Shown piece by piece: positions 25,794 through 35,518 of a stretch of DNA of 42,904 nucleotides; position 1 is the stretch's first letter, and every line of letters starts with the position of its first letter. The DNA is from an uncultured Bacilli bacterium. Its GTDB lineage: Bacteria > Bacillota_I > Bacilli_A > RF39 > UBA660. The notes under the pieces were generated by a model that was not told the DNA's origin, searched no databases, and saw nothing but the letters and a program-made list of their open reading frames with translations. The stretch is from contig CALVVM010000080.1 in the NCBI GenBank assembly GCA_944363855.1, positions 1 through 42,904 on the forward strand. Direction: 5' to 3'. The translations under genes were made by a program, and so were the position numbers.

Positions 25794-26348
25794 ATGAAAC
25801 TTATAGTAGGTTTAGGAAATCCAGGAAGGGAGTATAATAAAACTAGACATAATATTGGATTTATGTGTATAGATAAAATTGCTGAACATTTTAAAGTAAG
25901 TTTTGATTCAAATAAATTTACTGGTTCTTATACACAATTTAATCATAATGGTGAAAAGATAATTCTTCTAAAACCTGGAAAATATATGAATTTGTCTGGA
26001 GAAGTAATAAGAAATTTTGTTAATTTCTTTAAAATAGATATAGAAGATGTACTAATTATTTGCGATGATTTAGATACAAAAATAGGCAACTTTAGACTTA
26101 GATATAAAGGATCAAGTGGAGGACACAATGGTCTTAAGAATATAGAACTTCACTTATCCACTAAAGATTATAAAAGAATAAAAATTGGTATATCAAATGA
26201 TAAAAATATGGATACTAAAGATTATGTATTAGGAAAATTTACTAAAGAAGAAATGAATTTAATAAATCCAATAATAGATAAAATGCCTGATATTATAGAA
26301 GATTATTTAAAATTACCATTTGATAATGTAATGAATAAATATAATTGA
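25794..26348 (+). CDS. pth: Peptidyl-tRNA hydrolase
   Basis: Releases tRNA from stalled peptidyl-tRNA. MKLIVGLGNPGREYNKTRHNIGFM carries the catalytic His19. KPGKYMNLSGE, the DDLD active-site region and GSSGGHNGLKNIELHL follow. Length 184 aa. It begins 4 bases after rsmI and ends with TGA; a weak hairpin (26368-26389) precedes mfd. The fin gene that separates pth and mfd in Bacillus is absent. Confidence 0.97.
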   Translation: MKLIVGLGNPGREYNKTRHNIGFMCIDKIAEHFKVSFDSNKFTGSYTQFNHNGEKIILLKPGKYMNLSGEVIRNFVNFFKIDIEDVLIICDDLDTKIGNFRLRYKGSSGGHNGLKNIELHLSTKDYKRIKIGISNDKNMDTKDYVLGKFTKEEMNLINPIIDKMPDIIEDYLKLPFDNVMNKYN

Positions 26349-26414
26349 AAATTAAAATTAATAAACTAATGATACCAAAGTGTATCATTTTGCCGTTGGA
26401 AAGGAGGAAGTATA

Positions 26415-29400
26415 ATGAGTTTATTTAATAATATTTTAAATGAATTGGATGGAGATTCTGTTTATGGTTTAACACCCGAACTTAAAGGTTTATATTTATA
26501 TAAAAAGTTTAAAAAAGAAAATAAAAGTATAGTGTGTGTAACTTCTACTATCTATGAAGCAAATAAACTATACCAAATATTATTAAATTATACAGACAAA
26601 GTATCTTTCTTCCCAATGGATGATTTTCTAACAAGTGAAGCATTAGCTATCAGTCCAGAGTTTAAATTTACTAGACTTGATACTTTAAATACTTTGCTAG
26701 AAGAAAAAAGAGTAGTTATAACTAACTTAATGGGATTTCTAAGATTTTTACCTAGTCCAAAAGATTATAGAAATTCATATTCTAAAATTAAATTAGGTGA
26801 TGAAATAAAAATAGAAGAATTAATTTCAAATTTATATAGAATTGGATATAAAAGAGAATCTTTAGTTAATAAAACAGGTGAAATAGCTGTTCGTGGATTT
26901 ATAATAGATATATTTCCAATTAATTATAGAAATCCTATAAGAATAGAGTTTTGGGGAAATGAAATAGATAGAATTAGTGAATTTGATATTGATACTCAAA
27001 TTTCTAAAGATAGATTAGATGAAGTATTAATAACACCTACAACTGAGTTTATTATTGATAAGGAACTAGAAGAGGAACCTAAATATAGAGAATTGATAAA
27101 ATATATAAAACCTGTATCTATATTAGATTATTTAGATGATTGTATAATTTTTTATGATGATAAAAAATCTATTGAAAAAAGTTTTGAATTATTAATTGAA
27201 GAAATAAACGACTATAAAAATAATAATGAAATAAGTTCTAATACTAGATTCATGTTTGATTTAGAAAAAAGTTATAAATATGAAGAAATAGACTTTGTAT
27301 CATTTGATAATAAAACTAACTCTAAAAAATCTATAAATTATCAATCATTTGAGTTAGATAATTTTATAGGTGGCATGGATTCAATAAGTAAAAGACTTAA
27401 TGGGTATATAAAAGATGGTAAAACTGTTATAGTTTGTTTATCAGATAGATATAAAATTAATAGATTAGAAAGTGAACTCGTAAGTAGTAATGTAGTAGTT
27501 ACAAGTATATCAGATATAATAGACAATAAAATAAATCTTGTAGTTAGAAAAATAAATAGCGGCTATATAATTGGAAACTATGTAGTAGTTTCTGAAAAGG
27601 AACTATTTAATAAAAAAGAAAGTGGAGTAGCATATAAATCTAACTTTAAGATGGGATCTAAGATTAGAGATATAAATAAACTTAATATAGGTGATTATGT
27701 AGTTCATGTAGTTCATGGTATTGGTATTTATAGAGGTATAAAAACTTTAACTAAGAATGGCCTAAAAAAAGATTATTTAACAATTGAATATAAAGGTGAA
27801 GATAAACTTTATATCCCAGTTGAAAAGTTAGAATTCATAAATAAATATTCATCTAATGAAGGAGCAACCCCTAAAATAAATAAATTAGGTGGTACTGAGT
27901 GGACTAAAACTAAGTTACATATAAAGAAAAAAATAGAAAGTATGGCGGGTGATTTATTAAAACTTTATTCTGAAAGAGAAATGGCTATAGGATATGCTTT
28001 TGATAAAGATACAGAAGAGCAAATAGAGTTTGAAAAGAATTTTCCATATATTGAAACAAAAGACCAATTAAAGGTAACAGAAGAAATAAAAAAAGATATG
28101 GAAAAAAGTATTCCTATGGATAGACTTTTATGTGGCGATGTTGGATATGGTAAGACTGAAGTAGCATTCCGTGCTATATTCAAAGCTATTATGTCTAATA
28201 AACAAGTATTATTCTTATGTCCAACAACAATTCTTTCTCAGCAACACTTTCAAAACGCTATAGAAAGATTTAAAGAATTCCCTGTAAGAATAGAACTTTT
28301 AAATAGATTCATTTCTAAGAAAAAACAAAACGAAATATTAAAAGATTTGAACGATGGTAAAGTAGATTTACTTATAGGTACTCATAGAATTTTAAGTGAA
28401 GATGTAGTTTGTAAAAGATTAGGATTACTTGTAATAGATGAAGAGCAAAGATTTGGTGTTAAGCACAAAGAAAAAATAAAATCTTATAAAAATAATATAG
28501 ATGTTTTAACTTTAAGTGCAACTCCAATCCCACGAACACTTCAAATGTCACTTGCTGGAGTTAGAAGTTTATCTTTAATAGAAACTCCACCGGTAGATAG
28601 ATATCCTATACAGACTTATGTGTTAGAAGAAAATAAAAATGTAATTAAAGATGCAATATACAAGGAACTTGCAAGAAACGGTCAAGTATTTATACTTTAT
28701 AATGATATTCAAACAATGGAAGAAAAGAAAAGAAGTTTAGAATATCTTGTTCCAGAAGCACGTATTATATGTGGTCATGGTAAAATGAAAAAAGAAGAAT
28801 TAGAAGATGTTATGTATAAGTTCATGAATAAAGAATATGATGTTTTACTTTGTACTACAATTATTGAAACAGGTATTGATATACCTAATGTAAACACATT
28901 AATTATAATAAATGCTGATAGATATGGTTTATCTCAACTTTATCAAATAAGAGGGAGAGTAGGTCGAAGTAATAAAATTGCTTATTCTTATTTAATGTAT
29001 AATAAAGGTAAGATTTTAAGTGATGTTGCTAAGAAAAGATTAAACGTTATAAAAGAGTTTACTGAACTTGGTAGTGGGTTTTCTATAGCTATGAGAGATT
29101 TATCTATAAGAGGTGCAGGAGATATACTTGGATCTGAACAATCCGGTTTTATAGATACAGTAGGAGTAGAGCTGTTCCTTGATATGCTAAATGAAGAAGT
29201 AAGTAAATTGAAGGGTATAAATATTGAAAAGAATGAAAGTGATACTCAACCTTTAATAGAAGTAGAAACAACTATTGATGATAAGTATGCCAAAGAAGAA
29301 GATTTAAAAATAGAGATACATCAAAAAATTAATAAAATTGATTCCATTGAAACTTTAAATAAAACAAAAGAAGAGTTGGAAGATAGATTTGGTGTGCTAG

Positions 29401-29702
29401 ATGAAAATGTAATTATTTATATGTATGAAGAATTATTTGAAAAAGAAATAAGAACACTAAAAGTTAAAAGTGTTAATCAAACTAAAAACTTTGTTTCAAT
29501 AACACTTACAAAAGAATTAACAAAAAATATAGATGGAGAATTACTTTTTTTAGATGTAATATCATTAACTAGAAAGTTTAGATTTTCTATGAGAAATGAT
29601 GAACTTACAATAACTCTTGATACAGTAGGTTTAGATAAACATTTTATTTATTATTTAATAGATATGTTAAATATATTAAAAAAAGCTATAAAAGAAATGT
29701 AA
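26415..29702 (+). CDS. mfd: Transcription-repair coupling factor Mfd
   Basis: Removes stalled RNA polymerase and recruits UvrA. It has the UvrB-homology region (1-300), the polymerase-binding CarD-like domain with GDYVVHVVHGIGIYRGI (about 430-445), translocase motifs GDVGYGKTEVAFRA and VIDEEQRFGVKHKEK, TLSATPIPRTLQ, then QIRGRVGRS and the TRCF C-terminal domain. The 1095 aa are somewhat short (B. subtilis 1177). AAGGAGGA sets the start. Confidence 0.97.
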   Translation: MSLFNNILNELDGDSVYGLTPELKGLYLYKKFKKENKSIVCVTSTIYEANKLYQILLNYTDKVSFFPMDDFLTSEALAISPEFKFTRLDTLNTLLEEKRVVITNLMGFLRFLPSPKDYRNSYSKIKLGDEIKIEELISNLYRIGYKRESLVNKTGEIAVRGFIIDIFPINYRNPIRIEFWGNEIDRISEFDIDTQISKDRLDEVLITPTTEFIIDKELEEEPKYRELIKYIKPVSILDYLDDCIIFYDDKKSIEKSFELLIEEINDYKNNNEISSNTRFMFDLEKSYKYEEIDFVSFDNKTNSKKSINYQSFELDNFIGGMDSISKRLNGYIKDGKTVIVCLSDRYKINRLESELVSSNVVVTSISDIIDNKINLVVRKINSGYIIGNYVVVSEKELFNKKESGVAYKSNFKMGSKIRDINKLNIGDYVVHVVHGIGIYRGIKTLTKNGLKKDYLTIEYKGEDKLYIPVEKLEFINKYSSNEGATPKINKLGGTEWTKTKLHIKKKIESMAGDLLKLYSEREMAIGYAFDKDTEEQIEFEKNFPYIETKDQLKVTEEIKKDMEKSIPMDRLLCGDVGYGKTEVAFRAIFKAIMSNKQVLFLCPTTILSQQHFQNAIERFKEFPVRIELLNRFISKKKQNEILKDLNDGKVDLLIGTHRILSEDVVCKRLGLLVIDEEQRFGVKHKEKIKSYKNNIDVLTLSATPIPRTLQMSLAGVRSLSLIETPPVDRYPIQTYVLEENKNVIKDAIYKELARNGQVFILYNDIQTMEEKKRSLEYLVPEARIICGHGKMKKEELEDVMYKFMNKEYDVLLCTTIIETGIDIPNVNTLIIINADRYGLSQLYQIRGRVGRSNKIAYSYLMYNKGKILSDVAKKRLNVIKEFTELGSGFSIAMRDLSIRGAGDILGSEQSGFIDTVGVELFLDMLNEEVSKLKGINIEKNESDTQPLIEVETTIDDKYAKEEDLKIEIHQKINKIDSIETLNKTKEELEDRFGVLDENVIIYMYEELFEKEIRTLKVKSVNQTKNFVSITLTKELTKNIDGELLFLDVISLTRKFRFSMRNDELTITLDTVGLDKHFIYYLIDMLNILKKAIKEM

Positions 29703-29705
29703 AGT

Positions 29706-29738
29706 AAGTAAAAAAATAATAATTTTTACTTGCTTTTT
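29706..29738 (+). terminator. Terminator of mfd
   Basis: Stem AAGTAAAAA / TTTTTACTT followed by GCTTTTTTT. Confidence 0.7.
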
Positions 29739-29804
29739 TTATATAGTTTATAATAAAATTATGTTGGATAGTACAACGTATATGTACTATAAAAGGAGGA
29801 TATG

Positions 29805-30863
29805 ATGGAAAAAATAAAATTTGTCCAAATTGGATGTGGTAAAATGTCTATTTATACTATGAGATATGCTATTGAAAATGGATATGAAATAGTAGGTGCG
29901 GTAGATATTAATCCAGAAGTAATTGGTAAGGATGTAAGTAGTGTTATAGGATGTGATAAATTAGGAGTAACAATTAGAAATGTTAATGAATTAGATTCAT
30001 TATTAAAAGAAGTTAAACCTGATATTGCTATAGTTACTACTATGAGTTTAATGAGTGACTTAGAGAGTGTTTTAATGACTTGTGCTGAAAATGGAGTAAA
30101 TGCTATTACTACTTGTGAAGAAGCGTTTTATCCAGCAAACTCATCACCTAGAATTACTGAAGAATTAGATAGAGTAGCTAAAGAAACTAACTGTACTATT
30201 ACAGGTAGTGGATATCAAGATGCTTTCTGGGGTAATTTAATTACTACAATTGCTGGTGCTACTCATAATATTACAAAAATAAAAGGATCTTCTTCTTATA
30301 ATGTAGAAGATTATGGTATTGCTTTAGCTCAAGCACATGGTGCAGGACTTACTTTAGAAGACTTTGATAAAGAAGTTGCTAGTTCTGATAGAATGAGTGA
30401 AGAACAAAGATTAGAAATAATAGAAAAAGGAGAATTTGCTCCTAGTTATATGTGGAATACTAATGGATGGTTATGTGATAAATTAGGATTAACTCCTATA
30501 CATCAAACACAAAAATGTATTCCAATGACTCATACTAAAGATATATATTCTTCAACACTTAACATGACAGTTAAAGCAGGAGATGCAACAGGAATGAGTG
30601 CTGTTGTAACAACTGAAACAAAAGAAGGTATTGTAATAGAAAGTGAATGTATTGGTAAAGTATATGCTGATACCGATTGTGATAAAAATGAATGGACTGT
30701 TTATGGGGAACCTGATACAACATTCGTTGTAACTAGACCAAGTACTGTAGAACTTACTTGTGCTTCAATAGTAAATAGAATTCCTGATGTTATAAAAGCT
30801 GAATCTGGATTTATACCAACATCAAGAATGGGAGAATTAAAATATCAAAAAATAACTTTTTGA
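29805..30863 (+). CDS. NAD(P)-dependent amine dehydrogenase, 2,4-diaminopentanoate dehydrogenase-like
   Basis: Rossmann-fold dehydrogenase: KIKFVQIGCGKMS at the N-terminus binds NAD(P), as in the DapB-like amine dehydrogenases. CEEAFYPANSSP, TGSGYQDAFWGNL and SSYNVEDYGIALAQAHGAG resemble 2,4-diaminopentanoate dehydrogenase of clostridial ornithine fermentation. I recognise the family, but the substrate is inferred. No other ornithine or lysine fermentation gene is nearby, and the gene has its own terminators on both sides, so it looks inserted in the housekeeping order. Of two ATGs at 29802 and 29805, the second has the better distance from AAGGAGGA. 352 aa. Confidence 0.75.
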   Translation: MEKIKFVQIGCGKMSIYTMRYAIENGYEIVGAVDINPEVIGKDVSSVIGCDKLGVTIRNVNELDSLLKEVKPDIAIVTTMSLMSDLESVLMTCAENGVNAITTCEEAFYPANSSPRITEELDRVAKETNCTITGSGYQDAFWGNLITTIAGATHNITKIKGSSSYNVEDYGIALAQAHGAGLTLEDFDKEVASSDRMSEEQRLEIIEKGEFAPSYMWNTNGWLCDKLGLTPIHQTQKCIPMTHTKDIYSSTLNMTVKAGDATGMSAVVTTETKEGIVIESECIGKVYADTDCDKNEWTVYGEPDTTFVVTRPSTVELTCASIVNRIPDVIKAESGFIPTSRMGELKYQKITF

Positions 30864-30874
30864 TAATGTTTAAG

Positions 30875-30909
30875 ACTATTAACAAATAAATTTTGTTAAT
30901 AGTTTTTTG
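30875..30909 (+). terminator. Terminator of the amine dehydrogenase gene
   Basis: Perfect 11-base stem ACTATTAACAA / TTGTTAATAGT followed by six T. Confidence 0.85.
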
Positions 30910-30943
30910 TATAATAATTTTATAAAATTCCCCTTAAAAAATA

Positions 30944-30971
30944 TTGACAGCGTGGGGGGTAATGCTATAAT
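30944..30971 (+). promoter_or_regulatory. Strong promoter of the prepilin-like pseudogene
   Basis: Consensus -35 TTGACA (30944-30949), 16-base spacer containing six G, TG-extended -10 TATAAT (30966-30971). The G run in the spacer could vary in length. Confidence 0.75.
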
Positions 30972-31022
30972 AAAATAGATAGATAAGATATGTCATCTAT
31001 AGTAGAAAGAAGGAAGATATAA

Positions 31023-31824
31023 ATGAAAAAAAAGGATTTACGCTAATAGAACTATTAGCCGTAATAGTAATACTAGCAATCATAGCATTAATAGCAACCC
31101 CAATAATACTAAACATAATAAGTGATTCAAGAGAAGAATCAAATAAAAGAAGTGTAGAATTATATGCTAGTTCAGTAGAACAAGCAATAGCAAAATATCA
31201 ATTAAATAATAATGAAAGTATTTCAGGAACATTTACAACAACAGATGGAAAAATATTAACAAAACAAAATGATTCAACAAAAACGATGAATATAGAATAT
31301 GATGGAAATGTAGTATGCGTAAAATAGAAATATATACAGATGGTAATATATATTTGGGAGATTGTACAGTAAATGGTGGAGATAAAAAATATTCACATGG
31401 CGAATTAATAGCAGGAGCATTCGATGACAATAACAATTTAATAGCAGATTGAGATACATTAGTAAATATATATGGACTAGATGTCGAAAATGGTTCAAAT
31501 TCAGAAGTACTTAGAAATGAAGCGTTAAAAAATGTTACAAAATTAGTAATATCAGATAGTGTAACAAGCATTGGTACGGCTGCATTTGAAGATTGTACAA
31601 GTTTAACAAGTGTAACAATCCCAGATAGTGTAACATATATAGGTTTTTATGCATTTGGTGGAACAGGTTTAACAAGTGCAACGTTTAATAATCCTAATGG
31701 TTGGGAAGCATCTGATGCATTTAATGTGGATTCAGAAGCGGTAGACTTAGATCTTTCAGATCCAACTACTAATGCAACATATTTTAAAGATACATATAGT
31801 TTTTATAATTGGAAAAGAAGTTAA
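31023..31824 (+). pseudogene. Broken prepilin-type / BspA-like leucine-rich-repeat surface protein
   Basis: ATG at 31023 plus eight A runs into stop codons. If one base is added in the A run, the text reads on as a class of type IV prepilin N-terminus, GFTLIELLAVIVILAII, then a helix and a variable domain to a stop at 31327. In another frame, the continuation from about 31309 encodes YTDGNIYLGDC... then TSIGTAAFEDCTSLTSVTIP, a BspA-type leucine-rich repeat, ending at 31824. This part has one in-frame TGA (31450-31452) where a Trp codon would fit (IAD-stop-DTLVNIYG). So two frameshifts and one nonsense codon break a gene of about 265 codons. An AAGGAAG ribosome-binding site and strong promoter remain. 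The open frames on the opposite strand here are shadows. Confidence 0.8.
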
Positions 31825-31829
31825 TGAAA

Positions 31830-31851
31830 AATGGCTGAATAATCAGTCATT
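31830..31851. terminator. Bidirectional terminator between the pseudogene and clpB
   Basis: Stem AATGGCTGA / TCAGTCATT (one G-T pair), loop ATAA, T run on the plus strand and A run before it that serves clpB on the minus strand. Confidence 0.75.
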
Positions 31852-33963
31852 TTTTTTAATAATAAATTTATCATTATCAATATCTATTGTAATAGTTTGA
31901 CCAAAAGAAATATTATCTTCTATGATATTGTTTGCTAGTAAAGATTCAATATTTTTACTTACAAATCTCTTCATAGGTCTAGCTCCATACTTTTCATCGT
32001 ATGAATTATCAATAATATATTTTTTAGCCTCATCAGTTAGATTAATACTAATATGCATATTAGAAAGTCTACTTTCAATATTTTTTATAATATTATCAAG
32101 TATATCGTATAAAACATTTTTGCTTAATGGATTAAATACTATAATTTCGTCAATTCTGTTTATAAATTCAGGTTTAAAGGTATGTCTTAATTCTTCCATA
32201 ACTAAAGTTTCAGAGTTTTCAACATTATCAAGAATATATTCACTACCTAAATTAGATGTCATAATAATTATTGTGTTTTTAAAGTCAACTGTTCTACCTT
32301 GTGAGTCAGTAATTCTACCATCATCTAATATTTGAAGTAATATATTAAACACATCTTTATGTGCCTTTTCTATTTCATCAAATAAAACTATACTATATGG
32401 ATTTCTTCTAACTGCTTCAGTTAGTTGTCCACCCTCATCATAACCTACATATCCAGGAGGAGCACCAACTAATCTAGATACAGAATGAGATTCCATATAT
32501 TCACTCATATCAATTCTAACTATGTGTTTTTCATCGTCAAATAATTCACTAGCTAAAGTTCTAGCTACTTCAGTTTTACCAACTCCAGTAGGACCTAGAA
32601 ATATAAATGAACCAATAGGTCTATTAGGATCTTTTATACCAGCTCTAGCTCTTTTAATAGCTTCACTAACGAGTTCAAGAGCTTTATCTTGTCCTTTTAC
32701 TCTTTTACCCATATTTTCTTTTAAACTAAGTAATTTCTCTTTTTCACCTCCAACAAGCTTACTTACTGGAATATTAGTCCATTTAGAAACAATACTAGCA
32801 ATTGATTCATCATCAACACTATCACTTAATATTTCATTTTTATTCTTATTATTTAATTCATCTAATTCCTTTTGTAATTTAGGAAGAGTTCCATGTCTTA
32901 ATATTGCAGCTTTTTCATAATCATAGCTATCTTCTGCTTTTTCTAATTCGAAAGTTGCTTTTTCAATTTCTTCTTTCTTTTTACTTATTTTAGTATTAAT
33001 ATTTTTTTCATCTTCCCAGTCATTTCTTAATTTTTTCTCTTTTTCTTTTAAATTATCTAATTTTTCATCAATTTCACTAATTCTATTTTTAGATATTTCA
33101 TCTTTTTCTTTTTTCAAAGCTTCTTTTTCTATTTGAAGTTGCATTATTTCTCTAGTTAATGTATCAAGTTCTACTGGAACTGATTCCATTTGTACTTTAA
33201 TAGTAGCGCATGCTTCATCAATTAAATCTATAGCTTTATCTGGTAAAAATCTATCTGTTATATATCTATCAGAGAGTGTTGCAGCAGCAACAAGAGCTTT
33301 ATCTTTAATATTAACTCCGTGATAGACTTCAAATCTAGATTTTAATCCTCTTAAAATAGTTATTGTGTCTAAAACAGTTGGAGCTTGAACTAATACTTTT
33401 TGAAATCTTCTTTCTAAAGCACCATCTTTTTCAATATATTTTCTATATTCATTTAATGTTGTAGCTCCTATACAAAGTATTTCACCACGAGCAAGCATTG
33501 GTTTAAGTAAGTTTCCAGCATCCATAGCTCCTTCTAATGCGCCAGCACCTACTATTAGATGGATTTCATCTATAAAAAGTATTATTTTTCCATCAGACTC
33601 TTTTATTTCTTTTAATACTGCTTTAAGTCTTTCTTCAAATTCACCTCTATATTTAGCACCCGCAATAAGTGCGCCCATATCAAGTTCCCAAATTGTTTTA
33701 TCTTTTAAACTATTTGGAACATCTCCTTTGACTATACGATTAGCTAGTCCCTCAACTATTGCAGTCTTACCAACACCAGGCTCACCAATAAGTACGGGAT
33801 TATTTTTAGTTTTCCTTGATAAAATTCTTGTGATGTTTCGTATTTCTTCATCTCTACCAATTACTGGATCTATTTTACCTTCTTTAGCAGCAGCAACAAT
33901 GTCTCTACCATATTTTTCTAACACATTTTCTAATGATTCTCCAAAAGGATTATTATTATTCAT
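31843..33963 (-). CDS. clpB: ClpB-type disaggregase without the N-terminal domain
   Basis: Hsp100 chaperone that extracts proteins from aggregates with DnaK. Two AAA+ domains: GEPGVGKT (60-67) with [20 protein letters not shown], and GPTGVGKT (about 455) with [12 protein letters not shown]. Between them is a coiled-coil middle domain (about 250-390), which marks ClpB rather than ClpC or ClpE. No ClpP-binding IGF loop was noticed. The usual N-domain of about 150 residues is missing, as in Mycoplasma ClpB. I start at 33963 ([11 protein letters not shown]) from the GAGGTGA spacing and because upstream codons overlap the promoter. Ends with TGA. 706 aa. Regulated by a CIRCE element. Confidence 0.92.
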   Translation of the reverse strand: MNNNNPFGESLENVLEKYGRDIVAAAKEGKIDPVIGRDEEIRNITRILSRKTKNNPVLIGEPGVGKTAIVEGLANRIVKGDVPNSLKDKTIWELDMGALIAGAKYRGEFEERLKAVLKEIKESDGKIILFIDEIHLIVGAGALEGAMDAGNLLKPMLARGEILCIGATTLNEYRKYIEKDGALERRFQKVLVQAPTVLDTITILRGLKSRFEVYHGVNIKDKALVAAATLSDRYITDRFLPDKAIDLIDEACATIKVQMESVPVELDTLTREIMQLQIEKEALKKEKDEISKNRISEIDEKLDNLKEKEKKLRNDWEDEKNINTKISKKKEEIEKATFELEKAEDSYDYEKAAILRHGTLPKLQKELDELNNKNKNEILSDSVDDESIASIVSKWTNIPVSKLVGGEKEKLLSLKENMGKRVKGQDKALELVSEAIKRARAGIKDPNRPIGSFIFLGPTGVGKTEVARTLASELFDDEKHIVRIDMSEYMESHSVSRLVGAPPGYVGYDEGGQLTEAVRRNPYSIVLFDEIEKAHKDVFNILLQILDDGRITDSQGRTVDFKNTIIIMTSNLGSEYILDNVENSETLVMEELRHTFKPEFINRIDEIIVFNPLSKNVLYDILDNIIKNIESRLSNMHISINLTDEAKKYIIDNSYDEKYGARPMKRFVSKNIESLLANNIIEDNISFGQTITIDIDNDKFIIKKND

Positions 33964-33982
33964 TTTCATCACCTCATATAAC

Positions 33983-34011
33983 ATTGTACTCATTTTTTTA
34001 GCACTTGTCAA
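33983..34011 (-). promoter_or_regulatory. clpB promoter
   Basis: Minus strand -35 TTGACA (34011-34006), 17-base spacer, -10 TACAAT (33988-33983). The -35 lies inside the CIRCE spacer. Confidence 0.8.
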
Positions 34012-34024
34012 GTTAGAGTGCCAA
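33998..34024. promoter_or_regulatory. CIRCE operator (HrcA binding site)
   Basis: TTAGCACTT, nine bases, GAGTGCCAA: a 9-9-9 inverted repeat with two differences from the consensus TTAGCACTC-N9-GAGTGCTAA. It covers the clpB -35 box, so HrcA would repress clpB until heat shock. hrcA is not in the window. Confidence 0.85.
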
Positions 34025-34030
34025 AAAAAT

Positions 34031-34056
34031 AAGATGTAATTTTTTACATCTTTTTT
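34031..34056 (-). terminator. Terminator of the transglutaminase-like gene
   Basis: Stem AAGATGTA / TACATCTT with loop ATTTTT, flanked by T on the plus strand and by A that give a T run on the minus strand. Confidence 0.7.
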
Positions 34057-35441
34057 ATAAAATTATTTTCAGGTAAATCCCCAATTTCATTTTTTAGAGC
34101 TTTTAAAAATCTCATTCTTAATAAATCTTCTTCTACAGAATTTGCTTTAGCTTCTTTTAAATCTTCATCAAGAGTTGGTTCTTCATAAAGATTTAAAGCT
34201 TTTAATAGTCTGATTTCACTTGTTTCTTTAAAATATCGATTGCAAACATTATCAATTATTTCTTCAGTAGGTTCATAATCAATGATACCATTTATATATT
34301 CAATTTTTCTAATTTTATATAAAGCATTTTTAAACGCACTTTCTTTAATTGTTTTGCTGTATAATTTAAAAACTAATTTTATTTTTTCTTTAAGCACTTC
34401 ATTATCAACATTTAATAAATTCATAAAATTTGTTTCAGTTAAATTTTTGTTAAATGTTTTTTCTAAACTATTCAAATCCATTAAAAAATTTATAGATTTA
34501 TAATAATTATTTTTATCTAATTCATCTATTGTTTCTTCACAACTTTTTTCTAATACAGAAAATTTTAATTGAGATGATACATTTTCTGTTGGATTAACGT
34601 ATTTAAAATATCTAAATGGTTTTAAGAAAAATCTATAATTATCTAAATATTCATCACTTTTTTTAGAGTCCCAAGTGGCATCTAAGAAAAAAACACCATT
34701 AATATTATATTTCTCATCAATCAAATGTATATAATTTCTTTCATGACCTGATTTTTTATTTTTATATTGTAAAGTGATTATATTAGAATCAATATCTAAA
34801 TTTATTAATAGGTAATCTAATAAATTAGCAAACCCAACACATACAATTTTATTACTATTTAAAATTTGGTTTAAATTCCTAGATATATTATAACTATCTT
34901 TTCTTTTTTCTTGTCTATATTTATTAGATTTTACTATGTCATATACTAACATAACTCTTTCTAGTGGACTTAAATTATAATGTTTTACAAACTCAATTAT
35001 TTCATTTAGTTTATTATACATTTCTTTAAATTCTTTATGAGTTAATATATCTGTACTATTTTTAAATCTTATTTTTAAATTTTTATAATCTTCATTTTTT
35101 GTGTTACTGATAAAATCTTTAAAATTATTTATTTGTATTTCAATATTTTGATTTTCAAATATTTTTAAAAATTTATATAAATTTTCATTACTATCCTGAG
35201 TTAATTGAAAATTTAAAAATTCAATATTTTTAATATCTAAAAAATCTTTATGTTTAACTATAAAAGTTTTTAATTTATCATTTAATTCATTAAAATTTAA
35301 AGAATTAATATTACACTCATAGAATGATTCGTTTTCAATTTTACTATAAATTTCAATATCTTTTTCCATAAATTCAGAAGGTAAAAATAATTGAAAAGAC
35401 AAATTGTTGTTATTAAATTCTACATAAATATCTAAATTCAT
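34044..35441 (-). CDS. Transglutaminase-like cysteine-peptidase-fold protein, 465 aa
   Basis: Only the central domain is recognised. [12 protein letters not shown] (Cys near 199), [10 protein letters not shown] (His near 233) and FFLDATWDS (Asp near 251) give the Cys-His-Asp triad of the transglutaminase-like fold. The N-terminal 130 residues and C-terminal 200 residues match nothing I know. No signal peptide or membrane segment, so cytoplasmic. It precedes clpB on the same strand but has its own terminator. Function unknown; substrate processing or peptide cleavage are the usual roles of the fold. Confidence 0.75.
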   Translation of the reverse strand: MNLDIYVEFNNNNLSFQLFLPSEFMEKDIEIYSKIENESFYECNINSLNFNELNDKLKTFIVKHKDFLDIKNIEFLNFQLTQDSNENLYKFLKIFENQNIEIQINNFKDFISNTKNEDYKNLKIRFKNSTDILTHKEFKEMYNKLNEIIEFVKHYNLSPLERVMLVYDIVKSNKYRQEKRKDSYNISRNLNQILNSNKIVCVGFANLLDYLLINLDIDSNIITLQYKNKKSGHERNYIHLIDEKYNINGVFFLDATWDSKKSDEYLDNYRFFLKPFRYFKYVNPTENVSSQLKFSVLEKSCEETIDELDKNNYYKSINFLMDLNSLEKTFNKNLTETNFMNLLNVDNEVLKEKIKLVFKLYSKTIKESAFKNALYKIRKIEYINGIIDYEPTEEIIDNVCNRYFKETSEIRLLKALNLYEEPTLDEDLKEAKANSVEEDLLRMRFLKALKNEIGDLPENNFIKKM

Positions 35442-35518
35442 ACTATCACCAAGACAATTATACCACTTTTTTAGAATAAATAAAATTATTTAATACAAAA
35501 TAAATTTAGGAGGATTTT

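Noticed and set aside
31450-31452. TGA read as tryptophan (Mycoplasma code)
   Set aside because: rsmI, pth, tatD and clpB all end in TGA at their expected family lengths and Trp is written TGG, so this TGA is a nonsense mutation in a broken gene.
31233-31571. Leftward ORFs of 112 and 74 aa
   Set aside because: They are shadows opposite the broken prepilin-LRR gene, with hydrophobic low-complexity translations and no ribosome-binding site.
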